NCBI RefSeq assembly: GCF_963682185.1
Contig: NZ_OY821667.1
Span: 974,109-1,038,108, forward strand
Source: an uncultured Cohaesibacter sp.
GTDB lineage: Bacteria > Pseudomonadota > Alphaproteobacteria > Rhizobiales > Cohaesibacteraceae
DNA: 64,000 nt
Direction of reading: 5' to 3'
Every line of letters begins with the position of its first letter. The first letter of the stretch is position 1. Shown here in pieces: positions 34,769 to 43,127 of this stretch. Position numbers and translations under genes: made by a program. A model generated the notes under the pieces. The model was not told the DNA's origin and ran no database searches. It saw nothing but the letters and a program-made list of their open reading frames with translations.

Positions 34769-35318
34769 GGCTTAAGGCCCCTTCTCTCCTTTTTGATGGG
34801 CAGCTTGGCCGCAGCCGCGGCCTAAGAGCACTCCACTTTTGCCTCTTTTTGCCCTGCTTCTGGCACCGCAGCTTGCCAAGAACGCATCTCCCATAGCCTC
34901 CCAATGGGAAATCACCCCGATTTTTCTCCACTGAGCCTCGAAAATTTCTCCACAAATTACTTGTCGCTCGAAAGTTTTTTAAAAATTTTAGAAACTTCAA
35001 CAACGCTCTGATCAGGTTTTAGGGCGCGACAGAGTAAATTTGCTAGACATTGAGAAAAGATTTTTACGTCTCTCGCAGTTTTGCTCCCTCAATTCCAAAA
35101 GATCAATTCATTGACAAAATTGACAATTCGGTTTCGCAATTTGAAATTTCTACTCTTTGGTAACCATAACGCAGGAACCGTAACCAGCCATTAACCCTGA
35201 CATCCGTTAACTATATAATTTTACTATTGATTCTCAATTGGAATGCATTCTGCCCCTGACCACGAACGGTCACAGTCCAAGAAGGACGACGAGTACTAAC
35301 CAGAAAGGTTATGGGGAA
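34769..35318 (+). other. 550-base AT-rich leader/promoter region of flagellin 1
   Basis: No gene is evident. A GC-rich hairpin (GGCCGC / GCGGCC, about 34812-34827) lies near its start but lacks a T run. The 3' half has several TTAAC and GTAACC words (35158-35215) and no convincing -24/-12 or housekeeping promoter. Two GG-N10-GC occurrences (35159 and 35240) differ too much from the sigma-54 consensus. Confidence 0.5.
35291..35310 (+). promoter_or_regulatory. Leader motif GAGTAC-N3-CAGAAAGGTT shared by both flagellin mRNAs
   Basis: The sequence GAGTACTAACCAGAAAGGTT directly precedes the ribosome site of flagellin 1. Flagellin 2 carries GAGTACCCAGAAAGGT at 37007-37022. The rest of the two leaders differs, so conservation suggests a common control point, for example FlbT binding, which is known for the fljK leader in Caulobacter. 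Confidence 0.4.
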
Positions 35319-36743
35319 ATGTCAGATATTACTCTCTCCGCCGGCGTACGCGCCAACTTGCTCTCCCTGCAGAACACTGCAGACATGATGGCAACCACGC
35401 AGAACCGTCTTGCAACAGGTAAAGCGGTCAACTCTGCGCTGGATAATCCAACCAACTTCTTCACTTCTGAAAACTTGAACAGCCGCGCAAACGAGTTGAA
35501 CAACCTCCTCGACTCCATCAGCAACGCCACTCAGGTTATCGAAGCCGCTGATAACGGTATTTCCGCGATCACCGACCTCGTAGAAAGTGCTCAGGCAACG
35601 GTTCGTCAGGCACAGTCCAACAACTCCGATGCTTCCAGCACCAACATTCAGAGTGCTTCTAACATTGACACGTCCGGCACGACCGGCACCACCACCAAAG
35701 ACCGCGTCGAGTCTCAGACCCTGACCGCTCTTGGCATGACCGGTGTTGGCAACGGCGGCGCAGCCGACTCCAACTTTGTCATCACCTCCACTTCTGAAAA
35801 TGGCGTAACCAGCACCTTCGACCTGGATGCCCATTTTGCAGCAACAGGCAAAGCCCTGAACGATGCGAACGGAGATGGAACCACTGGTGACAACTACACG
35901 GTTTCCAACCTTGTAGACGACATCAATGCCTCAGGTGTTGCAACAGCTTCGATCACCGATGATGGCCGCCTTGATCTTCGGGTAAACGGCAATGAAAGCC
36001 TCAGCCTGACCATCACCGACCAGGACGCGACTGATGCAACCACGCAGGATGGTGCCACCGGTACATCCATCGCAGCAGCCTTCGGCTTTGGCTCCTCGGC
36101 TTCTGAAGACCTCAGCGATCCTGCCGACGGCGACTATGTCGACGCTGGTGAAACAGCTGTTACCTGGGCAGACGGTGCAGCAGCAGGCGACGTTGACACC
36201 CTGACGATCGTCAACCAGGCTGGTTCATCCGATGCTGACAACAGCGAGCTGGTCTCACAGTTCAACGAGATCCTGTCTCAGATCAACCAGTTGGCAGCAG
36301 ACTCCAGCTACAACGGTCTGAACCTGATCAACGGCACCGGCAACGACCTGACCGTGGCCTTCAACGAAAAGCGTGACGAAGACAAATCTGAACTTGTCAT
36401 CGCCTCTGCAGACCTGACCGCATCCGGTCTGTCTCTGACCGACGCATCCTCTTTGAGCTCGGAAGAATCCAACCTCAAACTGGACTCCCTGTCAGAAGCC
36501 TTGACCTCCCTGCGCAGTCAGGCGTCGTCCTTCGGTTCGAACCTCAACACGGTGACCATTCGTGAAGAGTATACCAAGAACATGATCAACACCCTGCAAA
36601 CCGGTGCTGACAACCTCGTTCTGGCTGACTCCAACGAAGAAGGTGCCAACATGCTGGCTCTGCAGACCCGCCAGTCGCTGTCTACCACCGCCCTGTCCCT
36701 GGCTTCCCAGGCCGACCAGGCTGTGCTCAGCTTCCTGCGCTAA
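35319..36743 (+). CDS. fla: Flagellin 1
   Basis: The protein is 474 residues when started at MSDITLSAGVRANLLSLQNT, directly after a GGGGAA ribosome site; the frame runs 27 codons further upstream without coding character. The D0/D1 N-terminal segment (MATTQNRLATGKAVNSALDNPTNFF) and C-terminal segment (LADSNEEGANMLALQTRQSLSTTALSLASQADQAVLSFLR) are classic flagellin ends. The centre holds a hook-IN-like domain (STFDLDAHFAATGKALNDANGD). It forms the filament. A paralogue lies 285 bases downstream. No cysteine is present, as usual for flagellins. Confidence 0.96.
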   Translation: MSDITLSAGVRANLLSLQNTADMMATTQNRLATGKAVNSALDNPTNFFTSENLNSRANELNNLLDSISNATQVIEAADNGISAITDLVESAQATVRQAQSNNSDASSTNIQSASNIDTSGTTGTTTKDRVESQTLTALGMTGVGNGGAADSNFVITSTSENGVTSTFDLDAHFAATGKALNDANGDGTTGDNYTVSNLVDDINASGVATASITDDGRLDLRVNGNESLSLTITDQDATDATTQDGATGTSIAAAFGFGSSASEDLSDPADGDYVDAGETAVTWADGAAAGDVDTLTIVNQAGSSDADNSELVSQFNEILSQINQLAADSSYNGLNLINGTGNDLTVAFNEKRDEDKSELVIASADLTASGLSLTDASSLSSEESNLKLDSLSEALTSLRSQASSFGSNLNTVTIREEYTKNMINTLQTGADNLVLADSNEEGANMLALQTRQSLSTTALSLASQADQAVLSFLR

Positions 36744-36767
36744 TAACAAGCCAGATTTCAGACGCGA

Positions 36768-36796
36768 AACGGGGCCGAATGGCCCCGTTTTTTTTA
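36768..36796 (+). terminator. Intrinsic terminator after flagellin 1
   Basis: AAACGGGGCC GAAT GGCCCCGTTT with a 10-base perfect stem and eight T residues following, 25 bases after the stop. Separates the two flagellin transcripts. Confidence 0.93.
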
Positions 36797-36927
36797 ACCT
36801 TTTTACACCCCGCCTTAAGATAAATTTAAATTTCCAATCATTTCCAAGTTTCTGACAAGCAACAATAAAAGACACTTTTTGTGTAAGCAGAAATGAAACA
36901 CTTTGTTTAGGTTAATACGAAAGGACT

Positions 36928-36935
36928 GGTTAACC
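36928..36935. promoter_or_regulatory. GGTTAACC palindrome upstream of flagellin 2
   Basis: A symmetric GGTTAACC 94 bases before the ATG, with a further TTAA at 36912 and one at 36936. These are CtrA-like half-sites but without the N7 spacing, so a regulatory role is only possible. Confidence 0.25.
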
Positions 36936-37006
36936 TTAAATTAGGGTTTACGCGCGACCATCAAATTAAGCCTCAGAAGGAGGCCAAATAAACAATATCT
37001 GTGTGT

Positions 37007-37022
37007 GAGTACCCAGAAAGGT
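37007..37022 (+). promoter_or_regulatory. Flagellin 2 leader motif GAGTACCCAGAAAGGT
   Basis: Second copy of the motif in front of flagellin 1 (35291). It ends seven bases before the start codon and includes the AAAGG ribosome site. Confidence 0.4.
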
Positions 37023-37028
37023 AACCCA

Positions 37029-38459
37029 ATGTCCTCGGATATCACTCTCTCCGCCGGCGTGCGCTCCAACCTCCTGTCCCTGCAAAAAACTGCGGACCTG
37101 ATGTCTACAACGCAAAATCGTCTGGCAACCGGTAAAAAAGTCAACTCGGCTTTGGATAACCCGACCAACTTCTTTACCTCTGAAAGTCTCTCTGCCCGTG
37201 CAAACGATTTGAGCAACCTACTGGACGGCATTTCCAACTCGATCAAGACGATCGAGGCTGCGGATAACGGTATTACCGCCATCACCGATCTGGTTGAAAG
37301 CGCTCAGGCTACCGTTCGTCAGGCACAGTCAAACAACTCCAACTCTGCCTCTACGCATATTCAGAGTGACTCCAACATCGACACCACCGGCACCACCGGC
37401 ACGACCACCAAGGATCGTGCCGAATCCCAGACACTAACCGCTCTGGGCATGACCGGTGTTGGCAATGGCGGCGTGGCCGATTCCAACTTTGTCATCACCT
37501 CAACGTCTGAAAACGGCGTAACCAACACCTTCGACCTGGATGCACATTTTGCCACCACAGGCAAGGCGTTGAACGATGCAAACGGCGACGGCACCACCGG
37601 TGATAACTACACCATCTCAGATCTGGTGACAGACATCAACGCATCCGGCGTGGCAACAGCTTCGATCACGGAAGACGGTCGTCTTGATCTGGAGGTCAAC
37701 GGCAACCAGACTCTCAGCCTGACGATCACCGACCAGGACGCGACTGATGCAACCACTCAGGATGGCGCAACCGGCACATCCATCGCAGCAGCCTTCGGCT
37801 TTGGCGCTTCTGCGTCTGAAGATCTCAGCGATCCTGCCGATGGTGACTATGTTGACGCTGGCGAAACAGCTGTTACCTGGGCAGACGGTGCAGCAGCAGG
37901 CGACGTTGACTCCCTGACGATCGTCAACCAGGCAGGCGCCTCGGATGCGGATAACGCCGAATTGGTCGCTCAGTTCAACGAAATCCTCGATCAAATTGAT
38001 GAGTTGGCAAATGACGCCAGCTATAACGGCATCAACCTGATCAATGGGTCCACCAATGACCTGACGGTGGCCTTCAACGAAGTCCGCGACGAAAACAAAT
38101 CGGAACTTGTCATCGAATCCGCTGACATGACCGCTTCTGGTCTGGCACTGACAGACGCGTCTTCCCTGAGCACTGAGGAATCAGATCTCAAGCTAGATGC
38201 TTTGGCCGACGCCCTGATTACCTTGCGCAAGCAGGCAGGCACCTTTGGTTCCAACCTTTCCACCGTGCAGATCCGCAAGGATTACACCAAGGAAATGATC
38301 AACACCTTGCAGACAGGTGCAGATAACCTGGTTCTGGCAGACTCAAACGAGGAAGGCGCCAATATGCTGGCCTTGCAGACTCGTCAGACTCTGTCCACCA
38401 CCGCTCTGTCTCTGGCTTCGCAGGCAGATCAGGCGGTTACCAGCTTCCTGCGGGCTTAA
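37029..38459 (+). CDS. fla: Flagellin 2
   Basis: A 476-residue paralogue of flagellin 1, started at MSSDITLSAGVRSNLLSLQKT rather than the GTG eight codons upstream. The domain order is the same, ending LASQADQAVTSFLRA. The two proteins are nearly identical in the central ~150 residues, and long DNA tracts there are identical (see findings), while the D0/D1 ends differ at many silent and some coding positions. Multiple flagellins are normal in alphaproteobacteria and often build different parts of one filament. It has its own leader and terminator. Confidence 0.96.
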   Translation: MSSDITLSAGVRSNLLSLQKTADLMSTTQNRLATGKKVNSALDNPTNFFTSESLSARANDLSNLLDGISNSIKTIEAADNGITAITDLVESAQATVRQAQSNNSNSASTHIQSDSNIDTTGTTGTTTKDRAESQTLTALGMTGVGNGGVADSNFVITSTSENGVTNTFDLDAHFATTGKALNDANGDGTTGDNYTISDLVTDINASGVATASITEDGRLDLEVNGNQTLSLTITDQDATDATTQDGATGTSIAAAFGFGASASEDLSDPADGDYVDAGETAVTWADGAAAGDVDSLTIVNQAGASDADNAELVAQFNEILDQIDELANDASYNGINLINGSTNDLTVAFNEVRDENKSELVIESADMTASGLALTDASSLSTEESDLKLDALADALITLRKQAGTFGSNLSTVQIRKDYTKEMINTLQTGADNLVLADSNEEGANMLALQTRQTLSTTALSLASQADQAVTSFLRA

Positions 38460-38478
38460 TCAGGCTCTAAAGAAACAT

Positions 38479-38510
38479 AAGAAAGGCGGAGAAATACTCC
38501 GCCTTTCTTT
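38479..38510 (+). terminator. Intrinsic terminator after flagellin 2
   Basis: AAGAAAGGCGGAG / CTCCGCCTTTCTT with a five-base loop and T-rich 3' flank, 20 bases after the stop codon. Confidence 0.9.
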
Positions 38511-38718
38511 GTTGCAGGGTAAACATCTTTTCTTCTATTTGATCTTTTCAAGACAATCGGAATAATTTACTGAATTGTCCAATGGATGAATTTATACGTC
38601 TCGTGGAATCTAGCTAGATTGTCCCGGAGCGGTTTCTTAATACAAAGCGGCTATTATTAGACCTGTCAAAACTATCAAATAGACGCAGACATTCACTTTG
38701 GTGATTAGAGGAAGAAAG

Positions 38719-39117
38719 ATGTCTCTTAAAATAGAACTGCGCCCTAATGAGCGTATTATTATCGGAAATAGCGTCATTACTAATGGAGACCACCGAGCAC
38801 GCTTCTTTGTTGACGGTCAGGCTCCAATATTACGTGAAAAAGACATCCTGACATCCGAAACTGCAAATAGTCCTGCAAAAAGAATCTATCTCTGCATACA
38901 ACTTATGTATCTTTCGCAAAATATAGCTGATCACAAGGACATGTACTTCACCTTGGTAAATGATTTTCTACAGGCAGCACCTAGTGCGTTAACGATAATC
39001 GACAGCATAAATAACAAAATTTTAACCGATTCCTTTTATCCTGCATTAAAAGAAGCCAAAGCTCTTATCAAATACGAAGAGGAGTTACTTCGGGATGTAC
39101 AACCATTCAGCGGCTAG
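38719..39117 (+). CDS. flbT: Flagellin synthesis repressor FlbT
   Basis: The protein is 132 residues from MSLKIELRPNERIIIGNSVITNGDHRARFF, a diagnostic FlbT start; an AGAGGAAG ribosome site precedes this ATG, so the GTG seven codons upstream is not favoured. Later segments include KRIYLCIQLMYL. FlbT binds the flagellin mRNA leader and lowers its stability or translation until the hook is finished. It sits just after the flagellins and overlaps flaF by 23 bases. Confidence 0.94.
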   Translation: MSLKIELRPNERIIIGNSVITNGDHRARFFVDGQAPILREKDILTSETANSPAKRIYLCIQLMYLSQNIADHKDMYFTLVNDFLQAAPSALTIIDSINNKILTDSFYPALKEAKALIKYEEELLRDVQPFSG

Positions 39118-39463
39118 AGCTTATCAGGATGCAAGCTCTAACGCAGGCTCTCCCAGAGAGCGAGAGGCAGCCTTGTTGATCAAGGCAGCCGCCAAACTGC
39201 AGCGGACCAAGTCCGAAGACAGCACGCCCGCTCAACTGGACGAAGCTCTGACCTTCAACAGAAAGATCTGGGTCCTCTTTGTTGGCGAACTCATGAACGA
39301 AGATCATGAAATGCCTAAAGAATTGCGGCAGAATCTGGTCAATCTCGGCATCTTCACATTCAACCATACGCTGCGAATCATGACAGATCCCGAGTCGGCC
39401 ACCGTTGATAGCCTGATCAACATCAACCGCAATATCGCTGAAGGCCTGCGCTCCGACGGCTAG
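39095..39463 (+). CDS. flaF: Flagellar biosynthesis regulator FlaF
   Basis: A 122-residue protein starting MYNHSAARAYQDASSNAGSPREREAALLIKAAAKLQ, with LDEALTFNRKIWVLFVGELM in the middle, as in FlaF. FlaF is needed for flagellin production and acts against FlbT in Caulobacter. Overlap with flbT (23 bases) makes co-translation likely. The gene order is flbT-flaF. Confidence 0.94.
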   Translation: MYNHSAARAYQDASSNAGSPREREAALLIKAAAKLQRTKSEDSTPAQLDEALTFNRKIWVLFVGELMNEDHEMPKELRQNLVNLGIFTFNHTLRIMTDPESATVDSLININRNIAEGLRSDG

Positions 39464-39509
39464 ATCAAAGGGCACGCGCCTCAGCAAAGAAAAGCTATTG
39501 CAAAGACAG

Positions 39510-39542
39510 TCAAGCGTCGCGCCAGTCCGGTTCGACGCTTTG
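39510..39542 (+). terminator. Hairpin after flaF
   Basis: AAGCGTCG / CGACGCTT with a 15-base loop, 45 bases after flaF. The following DNA is only moderately T-rich, so the next hairpin at 39588 is the main terminator. Confidence 0.55.
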
Positions 39543-39587
39543 TCATTTCTTGGCTTTTCAACCTGCCACCGCCACCATCCCAGAATG

Positions 39588-39618
39588 CAAAAAAGCAGCC
39601 TCAAGGGCTGCTTTTTGT
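39588..39618. terminator. Bidirectional terminator between flaF and flgL
   Basis: AAAAAAGCAGCC TCAAG GGCTGCTTTTT, a compact stem with A and T tracts on either side, placed between convergent genes. Confidence 0.9.
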
Positions 39619-39661
39619 ATGAGAAGGTTAATGAGCAAGGCCGAATATGGCCCCCAACGGC

Positions 39662-41164
39662 TTAAATAAAATTACTCAGAGACAGGTTGTACATCATAGA
39701 AGCGGCCTGATAGGACGATTCAATCGTCGTGCGAATGGTCATTATCTTGGCTGCCACCTCTTCATCATTGATACCTTCTGTTTCAGTCAGAGCCGTCTGC
39801 AACATGCTCAGGGTCGTGTAGTGACGTGAATTCGCATCTTCCATAACCTTGTTGGCCACGCCGATTTCCGTCAGCGTCGTCTTGACGACGTCTCCCTGAT
39901 TGACACTGGACAAACCAGATGAGATTGCGTCGGCAAAAGTGGTATAGCGCTCTTCATCCACACTGCTATCCTGATCATAGGTCGGTAGCGAAAAGGCTGT
40001 CATATAGGCCAGTTGCCGCGCGATGCTATCTTCATTGGCCCGTGCTCCATAAGAAACGTCTAGCCTGCTGTCGATCTGCACAGTAGCCGTGTCTCTTGAT
40101 GCCACAGAGGCATCATTGTCGCCCACATACCAGTTGACGGTTGGCTTACCCGCAACAGTGGCCGTATCCAGCGTCGTCGCTGTTTCTGGAACACCCACAA
40201 CGCGTTTCGGCTCTCCACCGGAGGAGGTCAGGAAAAAATCCATAGAGCCCTGAATACGCGAGGCAGCTTCGCCGGCTGAAATAACATTCTGGCCGAGTTG
40301 GAATTCCAGTACATCCTTGATGGAGGTTGCAATCGTGGCCGGGGTTCCCGTCAATGAAAACTCCCCCTCCCCGGCATCGGATGCTCCCTGCACTGCCGTC
40401 AACTCGATCCGTTCGGTTGATCCATCGGGCATATCAAAAGTGAAGCTGATGATCTGGTTGGCTTCAGGCACCCCCGTCACCGTCACATCAAGACTGGCAG
40501 GAGTACCTGCCGGCCCTGTCACTGTCACATTGTCCAGCGTGCTCGTCACGTTACTCAGCTTATAGCCGAAATCGGTAGCTTCCTCGCTCAGCGTCATGGT
40601 CGCCCCGGCCGTAGACAAAGCCAAACGCCCCAGCCCATCAGCCCCGGCATCAGCCCGAATACGCTCGTCGGTAACAGCCAGCAGACCGTCTTCGCCACCA
40701 TAGCCATACACAATGCGGTCATAACTGATGGCAGGCAGGACATCGGTCGTGGTTCCAGAAAAGACGAAATCCCCATCCACTTCGGTGTTAAGAATCCCGA
40801 TCATTTCCTTGGCCAAAACGCCGGAAGTTGCCTGCGCCACAGATTTGTTATTGGAGGTGATGTCATATTGCGTACCCGTCGCCGACCCGCTGACTTCTAC
40901 CCCCATGTTGACGATCCGCTCAAGACCGACATTCATCATATCGATCTGCACCTGCGCCTGCTCGATACTGCTCTGGTACCCCTGAACGGAGGTGATCTGC
41001 GATCGATAGTCAAGCGCTATGCCGGCATCCCGTCCCAGACCGCCATAGGTCTGCGCTTTCTTACCAGTGCTCAGCTGAATGGTAAGATCTTGCATCAGGC
41101 TGGAATTGTTTCTCAGCACATTCATCATCACAGAGGATGAAAATCCATTAAGAGTACCGATCAT
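39662..41164 (-). CDS. flgL: Flagellar hook-filament junction protein FlgL
   Basis: A 500-residue flagellin-like protein. The N-terminus has SSLMQDLTIQLSTGKKAQTYGGLGRDAGIALDYRSQ, and the C-terminus has LSMLQTALTETEGINDEEVAAKIMTIRTTIESSYQAASMMYNLSLSNFI. It links FlgK to the filament. Alphaproteobacterial FlgL of this length carries an inserted central domain (a beta-rich stretch with TVTGPAGTPASLDVTVTGVP). Last gene of the flgE-flgK-flgL run. Confidence 0.92.
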   Translation of the reverse strand: MIGTLNGFSSSVMMNVLRNNSSLMQDLTIQLSTGKKAQTYGGLGRDAGIALDYRSQITSVQGYQSSIEQAQVQIDMMNVGLERIVNMGVEVSGSATGTQYDITSNNKSVAQATSGVLAKEMIGILNTEVDGDFVFSGTTTDVLPAISYDRIVYGYGGEDGLLAVTDERIRADAGADGLGRLALSTAGATMTLSEEATDFGYKLSNVTSTLDNVTVTGPAGTPASLDVTVTGVPEANQIISFTFDMPDGSTERIELTAVQGASDAGEGEFSLTGTPATIATSIKDVLEFQLGQNVISAGEAASRIQGSMDFFLTSSGGEPKRVVGVPETATTLDTATVAGKPTVNWYVGDNDASVASRDTATVQIDSRLDVSYGARANEDSIARQLAYMTAFSLPTYDQDSSVDEERYTTFADAISSGLSSVNQGDVVKTTLTEIGVANKVMEDANSRHYTTLSMLQTALTETEGINDEEVAAKIMTIRTTIESSYQAASMMYNLSLSNFI

Positions 41165-41200
41165 GTTTCAGGTTCCATTTCCAGTCGCCGCACTTGCCGG

Positions 41201-43060
41201 CTAAATCCGCATAAGGGCATCCATCATGTCTTTAACGGCAGTCATGACGCGCGCATTGGCCGAATAGGCCGTTTGCAGCTCCAACAGGCGCGCCAGTTCT
41301 TCATCCACATCAACACTGGAGGACTGCTCTAGGCGCGACATCACATTATTCATGACGATCTCCTGCCCTTCATGCCGCGTTTGGGCAGTAGCGGCCTGCT
41401 GGGACTGGAAGGAGATAACCTGGCGGGCAAATTCGTCCACCGTCATGGATACTGGCGCTCCGCCCTGCTGGTAGGTAAACGCCAGCTCATTTTCTGTCAG
41501 CGCGCTATAAAGCGCCGCCGGGCGGGTCTGATCACCGATCCCAGTGCTGGCACTATGCTGCACCAGCAAGGTAGGATCGTCGAAGAGCGCTTCATTGACC
41601 GTTATACGCCCAGAAAAGCCGGTCTGTTGCACCATACCGTCCACGCTGCCGGTATAAAGGCCAGGCCCCTCGCCTCCATCAACGAACAGCGGCAAGGCTC
41701 CAGCGGTCTGCTGAAGGCCGGTAGCGGTTACCTCAGCATCGAACGAGTCAATGGACACCGTATTAGCGGCACCATCATCCAGTATCTGCAATGTGTCGCC
41801 AGACGGATTGCTCACACTGAAAGCGCCACCGAGCGCCGTTTGCACCTGCGTGACAACGCTTGCCATGCCTCCGGAAAAATCGATTCCCACAACGGTATCA
41901 TCGTCACGCGCCGTCACGTCATCATCCAGAGGCAAGGAGGAAGATGAGTCAACACGCACGAAGGTGACCGTATTGGTCTCCCCCGTACCAACATCCTGAT
42001 AGGTAAAGGTGAACTCGTTGCCCGACTGCAAATCGGTCAAATCAAGATCAAACCCCTCCTGCGCACCTGAAGTGACCGCAGTGCCTTCAACGTCGAACTT
42101 TCCGAAGGCATCAGCCAGACCGTCAGCCAGACTGTCGAGCTGGTCCTGAGCTTCCACGAGAATATCGTCGCGCAGTTCCAGCAGCGCCCCGATCTTGCTG
42201 CCGCCAAATCCACCGGACAGGGTGACGTCATGCAGATCACTGTTGTTGGTTTTCAGATATACCGTACCCAGCTGATTCTCAGTTGAGGTGGAATCCCACT
42301 CAGTATAAGGACCAACTGTGCCATAAGCGGAAAATTCGAATTGAGATGCGGACACATCATAGAGTGTCATACCGCTGGTCGTGGAAATCTGGATCGAGTC
42401 ATTCTCGCGTTGCGTCACCCGCACCGGCATCAATTCAGCCAGTTGCGAAACATAGGCGTCGCGCTGATCCATCAGACCGACAGCCGACTCGCCCGAGGAG
42501 AGCGCAATCTCCTGAATCTGGAGATCCAGCTTCTCGATATTCTTCAGAATTTCGTTTGTGTCCTGAACCGCCGACTCGATTGCGAATTCAGCATCCTGAC
42601 GCAGCGCCTGCAATGTTTCTGACGCATCATTTAACGCGCGCGTCATCACGGATGCATTATTGAGAACCTCGAGCCGGGTCGTAGCATCATCAGGGCTGGC
42701 CTCCAATGCCTGAAGCGATGTGGCAAAGGCGTTGACCAGCGAGTCCAGAGAATTGCCATCACCAGGTTGACCGAACATGGCATCAACCTGCGAGAGATAG
42801 TCATTGATGGTCTGGGAATAGCTTGTTGCACCTGTTTCACTCCAGAACTGCTTTTGCGCTACCAAATCGAGAGTGCGCTGAGCGTCGGTTTGAATGACAC
42901 TGGTCACCTGTCCATTCAGGACCATGTCCTGACGGCTGGAAATCTTTCTGGTGTAACCGGGGGTGTTGGCATTGGTAATATTGGACGAAACGATCTCAAG
43001 GTCTCGGCTTGTGGCCTTCAACCCGGATGATGCGACCGATAATGCTTGTGTCAACGCCAT
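41201..43060 (-). CDS. flgK: Flagellar hook-associated protein FlgK
   Basis: A 619-residue protein. The N-terminus MALTQALSVASSGLKATSRDLEIVSSNITNANTPGYTRK is the HAP1 signature, followed by MFGQPGDGNSLDSLVNAFATSLQAL. The C-terminus LQTAYSANARVMTAVKDMMDALMRI forms the helical bundle. FlgK is the first junction protein on the hook. Lies 67 bases after flgE and 36 bases before flgL. Confidence 0.95.
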   Translation of the reverse strand: MALTQALSVASSGLKATSRDLEIVSSNITNANTPGYTRKISSRQDMVLNGQVTSVIQTDAQRTLDLVAQKQFWSETGATSYSQTINDYLSQVDAMFGQPGDGNSLDSLVNAFATSLQALEASPDDATTRLEVLNNASVMTRALNDASETLQALRQDAEFAIESAVQDTNEILKNIEKLDLQIQEIALSSGESAVGLMDQRDAYVSQLAELMPVRVTQRENDSIQISTTSGMTLYDVSASQFEFSAYGTVGPYTEWDSTSTENQLGTVYLKTNNSDLHDVTLSGGFGGSKIGALLELRDDILVEAQDQLDSLADGLADAFGKFDVEGTAVTSGAQEGFDLDLTDLQSGNEFTFTYQDVGTGETNTVTFVRVDSSSSLPLDDDVTARDDDTVVGIDFSGGMASVVTQVQTALGGAFSVSNPSGDTLQILDDGAANTVSIDSFDAEVTATGLQQTAGALPLFVDGGEGPGLYTGSVDGMVQQTGFSGRITVNEALFDDPTLLVQHSASTGIGDQTRPAALYSALTENELAFTYQQGGAPVSMTVDEFARQVISFQSQQAATAQTRHEGQEIVMNNVMSRLEQSSSVDVDEELARLLELQTAYSANARVMTAVKDMMDALMRI

Positions 43061-43127
43061 ATGCTATCCTCCGCCCCAACTTCCCCGCCACCCATTGGCG
43101 AGGAAGCAAAGGGACTGAACCAAATGC

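Noticed and set aside
35238-35255. Sigma-54-like GG-N10-GC upstream of flagellin 1
   Set aside because: TTGGAATGCATTCTGCC has the spacing but about four mismatches in the conserved blocks; such spacing occurs by chance about once in 256 positions. The same holds for 35159-35172.
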